A model generated the notes under the pieces. That model was not told the DNA's origin. It searched no databases and saw only the letters and a program-made list of their open reading frames with translations. From positions 496,001-560,000 of the forward strand of contig NZ_KI391954.1 of NCBI RefSeq assembly GCF_000185725.2: a stretch of 64,000 nt of DNA, written 5' to 3'. Below, piece by piece: positions 1 to 7,987 of this stretch (within the stretch, counting starts at the first letter, position 1; every line of letters begins with the position of its first letter). This DNA is from Segniliparus rugosus ATCC BAA-974 (lineage in GTDB: Bacteria; Actinomycetota; Actinomycetes; Mycobacteriales; Mycobacteriaceae). The translations under genes and the position numbers were made by a program.

Positions 1-1
1 C

Positions 2-532
2 GTGCGGGTGGCTTTCCGCCGATCCCGGCGATACGGCCAGGAAGCCTGGATCACCCTCGTGGTGGACGCGACGGAGAACCTCGCCGCGCTCGAGGCGCGC
101 AGCGCGCGGATCCCGCTGCACGAGCTCGCCGAGGCGACCCGGCGCAGGCTCGCGGCGCAGCTGCGCGAGGAGGGTTTCGCCGCCGAGCACGCCGACACGG
201 CCCCGAAGCTGGTGTGGGCAGGCTCTGAGGACTGGAACGGCGTGGTCGACGGCGAGGAGCGCGTCGCCGCGTACGCCGTGTCGACCGGCGGCGACCTCGA
301 CGCGCGGCTGGCGGAGATCGCCGCGTACCCGGCGCAGGAGACATGGACGGTGCTGGAGTTCACCGGCTCGCCCGCGAGCGCGACGCTCACGGTTGCCTGC
401 GCGCTGCGCAAACAAGGCGTTGTGGAGCTGCTGCCCGCCGGGTTGCAACCGCATCGCGGAGCCCATCTGCCCGCGCTCGCCATCCTTGCCCCGGATTCGA
501 CGGCTTTGCTCAGCACGGCGGCCTCGCTCTAA
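2..532 (+). CDS. Possible type VII secretion EccE-like protein, C-terminal part
   Basis: The reading frame is open from the window edge, so the N-terminus is missing and the first GTG need not be the true start. The visible 176 residues begin with a basic stretch followed by an AWITLVV segment, then a helical stretch and an alternating strand/helix pattern with WNGVVDGEERVAAYAV. There are no membrane segments in this part. The layout resembles the cytosolic C-terminal domain of EccE, a membrane component of mycobacterial ESX secretion, but no single motif decides it. No other ESX gene is visible downstream. The family call is inference; an unrelated conserved protein is possible. Confidence 0.4.
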   Translation: MRVAFRRSRRYGQEAWITLVVDATENLAALEARSARIPLHELAEATRRRLAAQLREEGFAAEHADTAPKLVWAGSEDWNGVVDGEERVAAYAVSTGGDLDARLAEIAAYPAQETWTVLEFTGSPASATLTVACALRKQGVVELLPAGLQPHRGAHLPALAILAPDSTALLSTAASL

Positions 533-588
533 GGCGCGGCCGTCGCGCCAGTTGACCTTTGCGTCGGGCTCGACCAGAATCATTGCCC

Positions 589-1059
589 GTGAAGATCGGC
601 GAGCGTCTGAGGACCGCAGTGGATTCGACCGGGCCTGCGACGCTCTGGATCATGGTCGCGATTGCGGCCGTGGACGCCGCGGTCGGCGCGTTCCTCGCGA
701 CGAACTATTTCACCGGGGCGCTCGTCTTCAACGCGCATCCCGACCTCAAGACGCAAACGCCGTGGGTGTTCGTCGTGGCGATGACCGTCGCGGTCGCCTC
801 GGGGGCGAAAGCCTTGCTGCGCGCCTCGGACACGATGTGGCGGTCCTGGCTCTTCCGGATCGGCCTGCCCGTCGTGCTGCTCGCGGTGATCATCTTCCTC
901 GTCGCCGACGCGCAGGCGGCTGCCCCCGAATACATCTTCTTCAAGGACGACGGGACGCTGTTGCGGCCCGCTTTCCCGTACGTGCGGGCGGTCTTCGCCG
1001 CGTTCTCCCTTGTCGGGCAGTTCGCTCTGCTGGTGCGGCTGCGCGGCAACGCCCGCTGA
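589..1059 (+). CDS. Small multi-pass membrane protein, function unknown
   Basis: A 156-residue protein that I do not recognise. I chose the GTG at 589, which reads VKIGERLRTAV; a TTG at 559 would add ten residues. About four hydrophobic segments can be seen (near residues 20-40, 60-80, 95-115 and 130-150), with an extracytoplasmic-looking loop carrying EYIFFKDDG. It ends a few bases before the convergent methyltransferase gene. Coding bias is normal for this genome. The function cannot be guessed from sequence. Confidence 0.6.
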   Translation: MKIGERLRTAVDSTGPATLWIMVAIAAVDAAVGAFLATNYFTGALVFNAHPDLKTQTPWVFVVAMTVAVASGAKALLRASDTMWRSWLFRIGLPVVLLAVIIFLVADAQAAAPEYIFFKDDGTLLRPAFPYVRAVFAAFSLVGQFALLVRLRGNAR

Positions 1060-1062
1060 GCC

Positions 1063-1653
1063 TCAGCGCTTGCGGGCTTTGAGCACGATGTCCGCCGGAG
1101 CCTCGCGCCCGTCCGGCAACCGGCGCTCGCGCGGGCGCGCCTCATGCGTCAGGATCTCCCAGCCGGAGCCGAGGAGTTCGGCGATCTGGCCGACGCTGTA
1201 GTAGTCGGCGGGGTTGAAGCGAGCGTCTTTGGGCTGATGGCCGGCCATGTCGTGGCCGACGACCACGAGGAAGCCGCCCGGCGCGACGGCTTCGAGGAAG
1301 CCGCGCACGCCCTCCTCGCCCGCCGTGCGCGGCAGCGGGTAATACTGCAGGGAGACCAGGTCGAACCGTCCGCGCTCGGGCGGGTCGGCGATGAGGTCGG
1401 CGCGCAGCCAGGTCACCGCCGCGAGGGGGACCGCGGCCCTGGCGCGCTCGATGGCGACGGAGGAGATATCCGCCGCGACGACTTTCCAGCCGCGCTCGGC
1501 GAGCCAGAGCGCGTCCCCGCCTTCGCCGCAGCCCACATCGAGGGCAAGGCCCGGGGCGAGGTCCGCCGCTTCGGCGACCAGGGCGGCGTTCGGCATGCCG
1601 CTCCAGATCTGCTCGCGTTCCCGGTACAGCTCGTTCCACTCGTTCTCGTCCAT
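1063..1653 (-). CDS. Class I SAM-dependent methyltransferase
   Basis: A 196-residue protein with the Rossmann SAM-binding signature LALDVGCGEGGDALWLAERG (motif I) near residues 35-55, an acidic residue at the end of strand 2 (VVAADIS), and the later FDLVSLQYY and PGGFLVVVGHD motifs. The order matches small Methyltransf_25 / TehB-like enzymes; the substrate cannot be read from sequence. I chose the ATG giving MDENEW because related proteins start just ahead of a W-x-x-x-Y motif; an ATG three codons upstream at 1662 is equally possible. It diverges from the XRE-cupin regulator, with about 50 AT-rich bases between them. Confidence 0.8.
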   Translation of the reverse strand: MDENEWNELYREREQIWSGMPNAALVAEAADLAPGLALDVGCGEGGDALWLAERGWKVVAADISSVAIERARAAVPLAAVTWLRADLIADPPERGRFDLVSLQYYPLPRTAGEEGVRGFLEAVAPGGFLVVVGHDMAGHQPKDARFNPADYYSVGQIAELLGSGWEILTHEARPRERRLPDGREAPADIVLKARKR

Positions 1654-1694
1654 GGCGACCATGGTGCCGCGACATAGATCGAGAAGCAACAAAA

Positions 1695-1711
1695 ATTGCG
1701 AAAACTGCAAT
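1695..1711. promoter_or_regulatory. Short inverted repeat in the divergent promoter region
   Basis: ATTGC-N7-GCAAT lies just upstream of the XRE-cupin start and within the leader of the methyltransferase gene. A further GCAA/TTGC pair overlaps it (1686-1699). Its position suits autoregulation by the adjacent helix-turn-helix protein. This is inference from symmetry and position. Confidence 0.35.
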
Positions 1712-1712
1712 A

Positions 1713-2288
1713 ATGGAGCGCGTGGACCCTGTCGCGCTCGAACTGATCGGCCCTCGGCTGCGGCGCTTGCGCCAACAACGCGCGATGACGCTGCGCGACG
1801 TCGCCGAGGCCACCGCTCTCACGACGAGCACGCTGTCCCGGCTCGAATCCGGCCAGCGCAAACCGACGCTGGAGCTGCTCCTGCCGCTCGCGCGGCTCTA
1901 CCGCGTCGCGCTCGACGACATCGTCGACGCGCCGCCGACGGGCGACCCCCGCGTGCATTTGAAGCCCATTCGAAGGGACGGCAAGGTCATCGTCCCGCTC
2001 ACCCGAAGGCCGGGCGGCCTGCAAGCGCTCAAATTCGTGCATCCGCCCAACCCGGACGGGGCCGTGCCGCCGCAGCGTTCGCACGACGGCTACATCTGGA
2101 TCTATGTCTTGAACGGCGCGCTGCGCCTCGTGCTCGGCGACAGCGATATCGTCATGCGGGCGGGCGAGGTCGCCGAGTTCGACACGCGCGTGCCGCACGG
2201 GCTCGCGAGCGCGGGCCCGGAGCCGGTCGAATACATCGGGATCTACGGCCCGAACGGGGAGCGGATGCGCCAGCTCGACGAAGCCTGA
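1713..2288 (+). CDS. XRE-family regulator with C-terminal cupin domain
   Basis: 191 residues. An HTH_3 domain occupies about residues 12-66, with MTLRDVAEATALTTSTLSRL as the helix-turn-helix. A cupin_2 barrel follows at about 110-180 (RSHDGYIWIYVLNGALRLVL, then a PHGLAS turn with a histidine). Such proteins sense a small ligand in the cupin pocket and usually repress themselves and a neighbour. The divergent methyltransferase is the natural second target. An ATG at 1713 sits directly behind an AT-rich segment with an inverted repeat. The ligand is unknown. Confidence 0.85.
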   Translation: MERVDPVALELIGPRLRRLRQQRAMTLRDVAEATALTTSTLSRLESGQRKPTLELLLPLARLYRVALDDIVDAPPTGDPRVHLKPIRRDGKVIVPLTRRPGGLQALKFVHPPNPDGAVPPQRSHDGYIWIYVLNGALRLVLGDSDIVMRAGEVAEFDTRVPHGLASAGPEPVEYIGIYGPNGERMRQLDEA

Positions 2289-2291
2289 GGG

Positions 2292-2319
2292 TTGACATGC
2301 AATAATTTGCTTGCATAAT
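2292..2319 (+). promoter_or_regulatory. Promoter and likely operator of the ArsR fusion gene
   Basis: A consensus -35 TTGACA at 2292-2297 and a CATAAT -10 at 2314-2319 are separated by 16 bases. The start codon GTG at 2326 lies seven bases after the -10, so the mRNA is probably leaderless. An inverted repeat ATGCAA-N8-TTGCAT (2297-2316) fills the spacer, where a bound ArsR dimer would block polymerase. Confidence 0.65.
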
Positions 2320-2325
2320 TGAAGG

Positions 2326-3153
2326 GTGCATCCGGACGCGGACAAGGTCTTCAAGTCGCTCGCCGATCCGACCCGGCGAAGCTTGCTGGACCGGTTGCGC
2401 GAGCGGAACGGCCAGACGCTGAGCGAGTTGAGCGAGCCGGTCGCGATGAGCAGGCAGGCCGCGGCGCAGCATCTGGCCGTCTTGGAGGCCTCGGGCTTGG
2501 TCGCCGTGGTGCGGCGCGGCAGGGAAAAACTGCACTACCTCAACCCGGTGCCGCTGCACGAGATCGGTCGGCGGTGGATCGACACGTTCGAGCGTCCGCG
2601 CCTTCAGGCGCTCGAAGCCATCAAACAACGAGCGGAGGAATCTATGACCAGCAAGCCCAGCTATGTGTACATCACCTATATCGACAGCACGCCGGAGCAG
2701 GTGTGGCAGGCGTTGACCGACGCCGATGTCACCGCGAGCTATTGGGGCCACAACAACGTCTCGGACTGGCAGGTCGGCTCGTCGTGGGAGCATCGCCGCG
2801 CCGACGGCTCCGAAGCCGTGGACGTGGTCGGCACAGTGCTGGTGAGCGATCCGCCGCGCAAACTCGTGACGACGTGGGCCGAGCCCGCCGGCTCTGGAGG
2901 CACGGCGCAGCCCGCCGGCTCTGGAGGCACGGCGCAGCCCGCCGCGCCGGAGGCGGCCTCGCAGGTGACTTTCGACATCAAGCCGTACGGCACAATCGTC
3001 CAGCTCACCGTCACCCACGAGCATCTCGCCGACGAAGCCGAGTTCCGCGCGATCAGCGGCGGGTGGCCCGCCGTGCTGTCCAACCTCAAGTCGCTCTTGG
3101 AGACCGGCAGCCCCTTGTCCGAGATCCCGTGGCGGCACCTCGGGCACGAGTGA
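2326..3153 (+). CDS. ArsR-type regulator fused to an AHSA1/SRPBCC domain
   Basis: 275 residues. Residues 1-95 form a winged helix of the ArsR type (KVFKSLADPTRRSLLDRL, then the recognition helix MSRQAAAQHLAVLEASGLV). Residues 107-260 form an AHSA1/START-like domain (SKPSYVYITYIDSTPEQVWQ, later ISGGWPAVLSNLKSLLETG). In many actinobacteria these are two adjacent genes. Here they form one frame, but an ATG at 2644 preceded by GGAGGAA could still start the AHSA1 part alone. Two copies of a 9-residue unit sit within the AHSA1 domain. No arsenic-type cysteine pair is seen, so the ligand is probably organic. The GTG start is set by the leaderless promoter. Confidence 0.85.
   Translation: MHPDADKVFKSLADPTRRSLLDRLRERNGQTLSELSEPVAMSRQAAAQHLAVLEASGLVAVVRRGREKLHYLNPVPLHEIGRRWIDTFERPRLQALEAIKQRAEESMTSKPSYVYITYIDSTPEQVWQALTDADVTASYWGHNNVSDWQVGSSWEHRRADGSEAVDVVGTVLVSDPPRKLVTTWAEPAGSGGTAQPAGSGGTAQPAAPEAASQVTFDIKPYGTIVQLTVTHEHLADEAEFRAISGGWPAVLSNLKSLLETGSPLSEIPWRHLGHE
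2884..2937 (+). repeat. 27-bp tandem repeat, two copies, in frame
   Basis: Two exact 27-bp copies encode PAGSGGTAQ twice, inside a surface loop of the AHSA1 domain. Because 27 is a multiple of three, the frame is kept. It looks like a recent slippage duplication. Confidence 0.9.
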
Positions 3154-3166
3154 GCCCTGCGCGGCG

Positions 3167-4189
3167 CTACCCGTTCGCCTCCGCGTTGTGCAGGGCGAGC
3201 ACCCGGTCGAGACGGTCGGACCACCACTGCAGCCGTGCGGGGTCGGCCATCGCCCACCGGTCGAGCAGGTCCGGATCGGGAACGAGCCCGGCCGAGGGGA
3301 CGGCGACGGCCCCGTCCCTCGGGTTCAGGTCCCGCTCGGGCCGGACCAGATCCCCGGTCAATAGCGAGCCGGTGCCGAAGCCGCAGGCGTAGGGCAGCTC
3401 GGGGATCGCAGCGGCGAGGGCGACCTGCGCGCCCATGCCGACACTGGTCTCCACCGCGGAGGAGACCACGGCGGGCAGACCGGCGGCCTCGGCGACCTGC
3501 AGCGCCCGGCGCACCCCGCCGAGGGGCGCGCATTTGATCACCGCGACATCGGCCGCTCCGGCGACGGCGACCTTGAGCGGGTCCTCGGCCCGGCGGATCG
3601 ACTCGTCGGCGGCGATCGGCACGTCCACCGCCTTGCGCACGGCGGCGAGCTCTTCGACCGTCCAGCACGGCTGCTCCACGTATTGCAGCCCGCCCGCGGC
3701 CTTGTCGAGGATCGGTATCTGCTTGAGGGCGGTGTCCACGTCCCATTTGCCGTTCACGTCGATCCGCACATGCCCCGCCGGGCCGAGCGCGTCGCGCACG
3801 GCTTCGACTCGGGCGATGTCCTCGGCCAAGGAGTCCGGATGGTCGGCGACCTTGATTTTCGCGGTGGCGGACTGGGCCTCGCGCGCCCGGCGGTGCGCCT
3901 CCTCGGGGCCGACCGCCGGAATGATCGAGTTCACCGGGATCGAGCCGCGCACAGGGGCGGGCCAGCCGAGGAACGCGGCCTCCAGCGCGGTGCGCAGCCA
4001 GGGGAGCGACTCGTGGTCGTCGTAGTCGTCGAACGCGCAGAACTCGCCCCAGCCCGAAGGCCCTTCCAGCAGCACGCCCTCGCGCACCGTGATATTGCGG
4101 AACCGCACGTTCAACGGGATCGCGAAGAAGCGGATCGAGGTGAAATCGGCTTGGGAGACAGGGACGCGGGCGATGTCGTGTCGTGTCAT
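3167..4189 (-). CDS. menC: o-Succinylbenzoate synthase (menaquinone pathway)
   Basis: 340 residues of the enolase / mandelate racemase superfamily. MenC dehydrates SHCHC to o-succinylbenzoate in cytosolic menaquinone synthesis. The barrel motifs appear in order: AKIKV with the catalytic lysine near residue 133, the metal ligands in RIDVNGKWD, YVEQP and AADES, and the second lysine in VIKCAP. The length and lack of a long N-terminal extension match actinobacterial MenC (Rv0553-like). I start at the ATG giving MTRHDIARV; a longer frame upstream reads non-protein-like sequence. No other men gene is next to it. A dipeptide epimerase of the same superfamily is a less likely alternative. Confidence 0.85.
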   Translation of the reverse strand: MTRHDIARVPVSQADFTSIRFFAIPLNVRFRNITVREGVLLEGPSGWGEFCAFDDYDDHESLPWLRTALEAAFLGWPAPVRGSIPVNSIIPAVGPEEAHRRAREAQSATAKIKVADHPDSLAEDIARVEAVRDALGPAGHVRIDVNGKWDVDTALKQIPILDKAAGGLQYVEQPCWTVEELAAVRKAVDVPIAADESIRRAEDPLKVAVAGAADVAVIKCAPLGGVRRALQVAEAAGLPAVVSSAVETSVGMGAQVALAAAIPELPYACGFGTGSLLTGDLVRPERDLNPRDGAVAVPSAGLVPDPDLLDRWAMADPARLQWWSDRLDRVLALHNAEANG

Positions 4190-4371
4190 ACGGGGACTCC
4201 CAAGGGCTTGTGCGGGCGGGGCGTGTGTCTGCGAGCGTAGTGGTGTGCGGTCTGGCGGAGCCAGTTGGTTTCGGTTTCGGGCACTCCAGTCGCTCGGCCA
4301 CGGTGAGCCGAGCGGCTTGAGCGCAGGGGCCTCGGTCAGCGAGTTCGGTCGCGCCATCGGTGTAGATCTCT

Positions 4372-4810
4372 TCAACGGGAGGGAGGTCCTGCAGCGCCCG
4401 GATGTTGTCGAGCGCCGCTGTGATGGTCGCCAGGCTCTCTTCTTGCACGCCGATCGCGCGCAACGCGATGGCCCGCACTCCTACCTGGTCCACGAGCGCG
4501 GGCGGCTTGCTGGGCGTCTTCTGCGTGCGCCTCCGGGTTCGTGAAGTAGGCGATCGGCACCCCGAAGAAATCGGCCATCGACAAACGCCCCGTCGAGGGG
4601 CGGCTCTTGCCGCCGTTGCGCAACGCCGAGAGGTGCCCGCCGCTCACCCGGAGTTCGGGGTTGCGCCGAGAGGTGCCCGCCGCTCACCCGGAGTTCGGGG
4701 TTGCGGCGTTTGAGCTCCTCGGCCACCTGGTCGTTCGTCCAGAATTTCCCGTCCGGCCGAGGGGGCGGAAAGGCCGGTCGAGGCGCACGGCTAGCGGTTG
4801 GCCGCTCCAA
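4372..4810 (-). pseudogene. EspR-like nucleoid regulator, broken by a tandem duplication and frameshift
   Basis: Three reading frames together spell an EspR-like protein: an N-terminal piece (FWTNDQVAEELKRRNPELRV), a middle piece (GGHLSALRNGGKSRPSTGR then SMADFFGVPIAYFTNP), and a C-terminal piece (VDQVGVRAIALRAIGVQEES). M. tuberculosis EspR has the same order: a Ser/Pro-rich start, the HTH, a FF.I.AYFT segment, then a dimerising helix with GVRRIAQRA. A 40-bp exact duplication (4625-4704) shifts the frame inside the HTH, and a second shift of +1 occurs near 4505. There is also no clean stop at the expected end. As it stands it cannot make a full protein. The alternative of a sequence error does not explain a 40-bp duplication well. 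Confidence 0.75.
4625..4704. repeat. 40-bp exact tandem duplication
   Basis: Two identical 40-bp units abut each other (4625-4664 and 4665-4704). Forty is not divisible by three, so the duplication inserts a +1 shift into the espR-like gene at its HTH. Confidence 0.95.
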
Positions 4811-4904
4811 GGCATACGACCAACGATAGCAGGATCAGTGGAGAAAAATTCTTCTGAGAGTTGACAACTCGACCGAATCCTATAGTCTACTGGCGGTAGA
4901 GAAA

Positions 4905-4947
4905 CTTGACTTGAAATAGAAATTTTGAAGTAGAAATTTCAGTCAAG
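4905..4947. repeat. AT-rich imperfect inverted repeat between mmpS-like gene and espR-like pseudogene
   Basis: CTTGAC at 4905-4910 pairs with GTCAAG at 4942-4947, and inside them GAAAT pairs with ATTTC. The loop holds a repeated TAGAAATTT. The segment is strikingly AT-rich for this genome. It lies 3' of the mmpS-like gene and 5' of the pseudogene, so it could be a terminator or an old regulator-binding site. The rest of 4811-5020 shows nothing recognisable. Confidence 0.45.
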
Positions 4948-5020
4948 CCGGGGGCGTGGCTGCGGTCGCTACATCGAGGGGTCGACCACAGCCACGACGG
5001 GGGCGATCCCTCGACTTGGG

Positions 5021-5422
5021 CTAGCGCTGGCCGCCCATGGGCTGCACCGGCAGCGCCGTGCAGGAGGTGGTCGGCAGGACGGAGCTGGTGGACCAGCCCA
5101 CCCGCGTCCCGTTGTGGGTGATCGAGCAGGTGAATTTTCCGGCGACCGCGCCCGCGACGTCTTTCGGGCTCACGGTGACGCTGGCCTTGTCCCAGGACTC
5201 GCCGAGGCGCACGGTCTCCTTCCACGGCAGGTCGACCTCTTTGGTGATCTGCTCGGTGACGCCGCTGCGGTAGCTGACCACCGCTTTCGCCTGGCCCGAC
5301 CCGGCGACTTCGTAAGTGGTGTCGCCGAACACGAACTCCTGGACCTTGTCCTTGCCGACATAACCGACGACGCCGAGTGCGGCGAGCCCGGCGACACCCA
5401 TGCGCAGCGGCGTTTTCAACAT
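5021..5422 (-). CDS. MmpS-family membrane protein
   Basis: 133 residues. One N-terminal membrane helix (MGVAGLAALGVVGYVG, about residues 9-25) is followed by a periplasmic beta-rich domain with TTYEVAGSGQAKAVVSY, a dilysine-free DLPWKETV turn and two cysteines (FTCSI, TTSCTA) that could form a disulphide. This is the MmpS layout: small partners of MmpL RND transporters. The ATG at 5422 precedes LKTPLR and the membrane helix. No mmpL gene is adjacent, which is unusual. A second MmpS-like gene lies at 46530-47075. Confidence 0.75.
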   Translation of the reverse strand: MLKTPLRMGVAGLAALGVVGYVGKDKVQEFVFGDTTYEVAGSGQAKAVVSYRSGVTEQITKEVDLPWKETVRLGESWDKASVTVSPKDVAGAVAGKFTCSITHNGTRVGWSTSSVLPTTSCTALPVQPMGGQR

Positions 5423-5544
5423 GTGGCGAAATATATCCGCGCGCGGGGCGGTCCGGGGAGTTCCCGCCCGCGCGGATGCCGAAACGTTGCGAACTTGTGC
5501 GCGTCTCGCGAGGCTCCTTGGCCGTTGGCGTGTCCGGCCGAACG

Positions 5545-7314
5545 TCAGAGCCGCTCGGGCGCGGCGATTCCGAGCAATGAGAGGCCGAGCGCGAGGGTGT
5601 CCCCGGTGAGCTCGCAGATCGCCACCCGACGGGCCCGGATCTGCGCGGTCGGAGCCTTGAGCACCGGGCATGCCTCGTAGAAGTCCGAGAACGCCTGCGC
5701 GAGCGCGTACAGGTACGCGCAGAGCCGGTGCGGCTCCAGGCTCTCGGCCACCGCGTCGAGGGTCGCGCCGAACTCGTCGAGCGTGCGGACCAGGGCGCGC
5801 TCGGCGGGTTCGAGCGGGGGCGCCTCGGAGCCGTCGGGGGCCGCTTCGGCCTCGGCGAGCCGGGCGAGCATGGAGCGGATCCGCGCGTGCGCGTATTGCA
5901 GGTACACGCCGGTGTTGCCCTGGAGCGAGAGCATCCGGTCCAGGTCGAAGACGTAGTCGCGGGTGCGGGAGGTGGAAAGGTCCGCGTATTTCACCGCGCC
6001 GATCCCGACCTCTTGCGCGCGCTGCTCCTGCGCTTGCGCCGACAGCCCTGGGCTGCGCTCCGCGATAGTCGCCCGCGCGCGCGCCACGGCCTCGTCCAGC
6101 AGGGAGATGAGCCGGATCGTCTCGCCCTCGCGGGACTTGAACGGCTTGCCGTCCGCGCCGAGCACCGAGCCGAACTGCACATGCTCCGCCTCGACCCCCT
6201 CCGGCAGATAGCCGGCCCGCCTGGCCGTCTCGAACACCATCTTGAAGTGCAGCGCCTGCGGGGAGCCGACCACGTACAGCAGCCGGGCGGCCTTCAGGTC
6301 GCGCACCCGGTGGCGCAGCGTCGCCAGGTCGGTCGCCGGGTAGCCGAAGCCTCCGTCGGACTTCTGGATGATGAACGGCACCGGCTTGCCGTCTTTGTCC
6401 ACCACGTCGTCGAAGAACACGCAGAGCGCGCCCTCCGAGCGCACGGCCACCCCGCGCCGCTCCAGATCGTCGGCGATCCCTTGCAGCTCGTCGTTGTAGC
6501 TCGACTCTCCGGCGATGTCCTCGTCCGTGAGCAGCACGCCGAGCTTCGAGTAGATCTCGCCGAAATACGTCTTGGACTCGGCGACGATCTCCTGCCAGCC
6601 TGCGAGCGTCTCGGGATCGCCGGACTGCAGCGCGACCACGCGCTGGCGCGAGCGGGTCTGGAACTCCTCGTCCGCGTTGAACCGGGCGCGGGCCGCTTTG
6701 TACAGGGCGGCGAGCCGGGAGATCGTCGGGGTGTCCCCGTCCTCCTCGCCGCCCGCCACGTCCGGATTCTCCAGAAGATGTTCGATGAGCATCCCGAATT
6801 GCGTGCCCCAGTCGCCGACGTGGTTCTGCCGGATCACCTCCGAACCGGAGAACGTGAGCAGGCGCACGAGCGCGTCGCCGATGATCGTGGAGCGCAGATG
6901 CCCGACGTGCATCTCCTTGGCGATGTTGGGCGCGGAGTAGTCGACCACCGTGACCGGGCGGGACGCGGCCTTGCCGAGGCCGAGCTTCGGGTCCGATCCC
7001 CGCGCCGCGAGCTGCCCGGCCAGTGCGGTGTCGGCGAACGTGAGGTTCACGAACCCCGGCCCGGAAGCCTCGACATGGGCGAACAGGGGCGAGCCGTCCA
7101 GTTGCGCCACAACCTTGCCCGCGAGCTCGCGGGGGTTGCCCTTGAGCTTCTTCGCGAGCGCCAACAGGCCGTTGGCCTGGTAGTCGGCGTGCTCGGAGGG
7201 GCGGATGATCGGGTCCGCCCCAGCGGCTTGCGGGCCGAGGGCGGCTTCGAACGCCGCGCGCAGGGCGCTGTCGGCTTGGGCGGCGAGGGAGAGGATGGGG
7301 GTGTCAGCAGGCAT
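5545..7314 (-). CDS. argS: Arginyl-tRNA synthetase
   Basis: 589 residues, the usual ArgRS length. An Arg_tRNA_synt_N domain occupies about residues 1-95. The class I catalytic domain begins with the HIGH-type motif HVGHLRSTIIGDAL (near 138) after APNIAKEM, and contains the typical GDWGTQFGMLIEHL. The C-terminal DALR anticodon-binding domain ends with EACPVLKA and CELTGDTL. As in many ArgRS the KMSKS loop is not canonical (KPFKSREGE). The enzyme charges tRNA-Arg in the cytosol. The gene stands alone here and is not followed by lysA-thrA as in M. tuberculosis. Confidence 0.97.
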   Translation of the reverse strand: MPADTPILSLAAQADSALRAAFEAALGPQAAGADPIIRPSEHADYQANGLLALAKKLKGNPRELAGKVVAQLDGSPLFAHVEASGPGFVNLTFADTALAGQLAARGSDPKLGLGKAASRPVTVVDYSAPNIAKEMHVGHLRSTIIGDALVRLLTFSGSEVIRQNHVGDWGTQFGMLIEHLLENPDVAGGEEDGDTPTISRLAALYKAARARFNADEEFQTRSRQRVVALQSGDPETLAGWQEIVAESKTYFGEIYSKLGVLLTDEDIAGESSYNDELQGIADDLERRGVAVRSEGALCVFFDDVVDKDGKPVPFIIQKSDGGFGYPATDLATLRHRVRDLKAARLLYVVGSPQALHFKMVFETARRAGYLPEGVEAEHVQFGSVLGADGKPFKSREGETIRLISLLDEAVARARATIAERSPGLSAQAQEQRAQEVGIGAVKYADLSTSRTRDYVFDLDRMLSLQGNTGVYLQYAHARIRSMLARLAEAEAAPDGSEAPPLEPAERALVRTLDEFGATLDAVAESLEPHRLCAYLYALAQAFSDFYEACPVLKAPTAQIRARRVAICELTGDTLALGLSLLGIAAPERL

Positions 7315-7352
7315 GGCGAGTCAACGATACCGAAAGCGCGGGCGACGGGCGG

Positions 7353-7883
7353 TCAGTCGTCGCTTTTTGGCGGGACGAAGATGATCGACTGGAGGCATTG
7401 CGGCTGTCCGTGCACGCCGAGGCTCACCTGCGCTGCGGGCCTGCGCAGAACCCACGCCTCGGCGGAGGGGTCCGCGTCCATGTCGAGCGCGACCTTCTCG
7501 GCCTCAGGGTATCGGGCCCGGATGCTCTCAGGGCCGACGCAGCTGGCCGACTCGACGTGGTAGATGGTGGTCCACCACGCGCCGTCGCGGTCGTAGACGA
7601 GGACGCCGGACAGCTTGACCCCCTGGCCAACGGCGACCGGGCCGCCCCGCCACTCCTGCCAATCGCCGTCGCCGAACATGCTGCCGTCGCTCATCCGGTC
7701 CATCCAGAGCATCTTCGTCGACAGGAGCTGCTCGGCCTTCCAGGACTGGAGCGGCGCGGCAGCCGAGGAGCGGTCCACAAGATCCCACAGCGCCGAGAAA
7801 TCGGGCGCGGCCGACGCTTCGACTGGATACGCCAGCCCCAAACAGCACGCGACGGTCAACACCCACGACGAAAAGGCCCTCAT
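7353..7883 (-). CDS. Secreted protein of unknown function
   Basis: 176 residues from the ATG giving MRAFSSWVLTVACCLG, which reads as a Sec signal peptide with probable cleavage after ASA near residue 25. The mature part has a C-terminal domain with cysteines in ESASCVGPE and QPQCLQS that could pair. I recognise no family. A longer frame to 7940 exists but its added residues do not look like a signal peptide. It lies directly upstream of argS on the same strand, but with a 38-base gap and no evident functional link. Confidence 0.65.
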   Translation of the reverse strand: MRAFSSWVLTVACCLGLAYPVEASAAPDFSALWDLVDRSSAAAPLQSWKAEQLLSTKMLWMDRMSDGSMFGDGDWQEWRGGPVAVGQGVKLSGVLVYDRDGAWWTTIYHVESASCVGPESIRARYPEAEKVALDMDADPSAEAWVLRRPAAQVSLGVHGQPQCLQSIIFVPPKSDD

Positions 7884-7987
7884 CCGCCGATCGTAGCGCA
7901 CGGTCGTCCGTGTCGGCGGAGCCCGGTCGTGTCTTGTCACCAGCTGGTCCGACGGGCTGGCTGTTCACAAGCTGGACTGGTCCGTCG

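Noticed and set aside
2884-2937. Direct repeat as part of a CRISPR-like array
   Set aside because: Only two abutting copies without spacers, in frame inside a gene.
4861-4886. Plus-strand promoter TTGACA with TATAGT
   Set aside because: The spacing is only 14 bases and no plus-strand gene follows.
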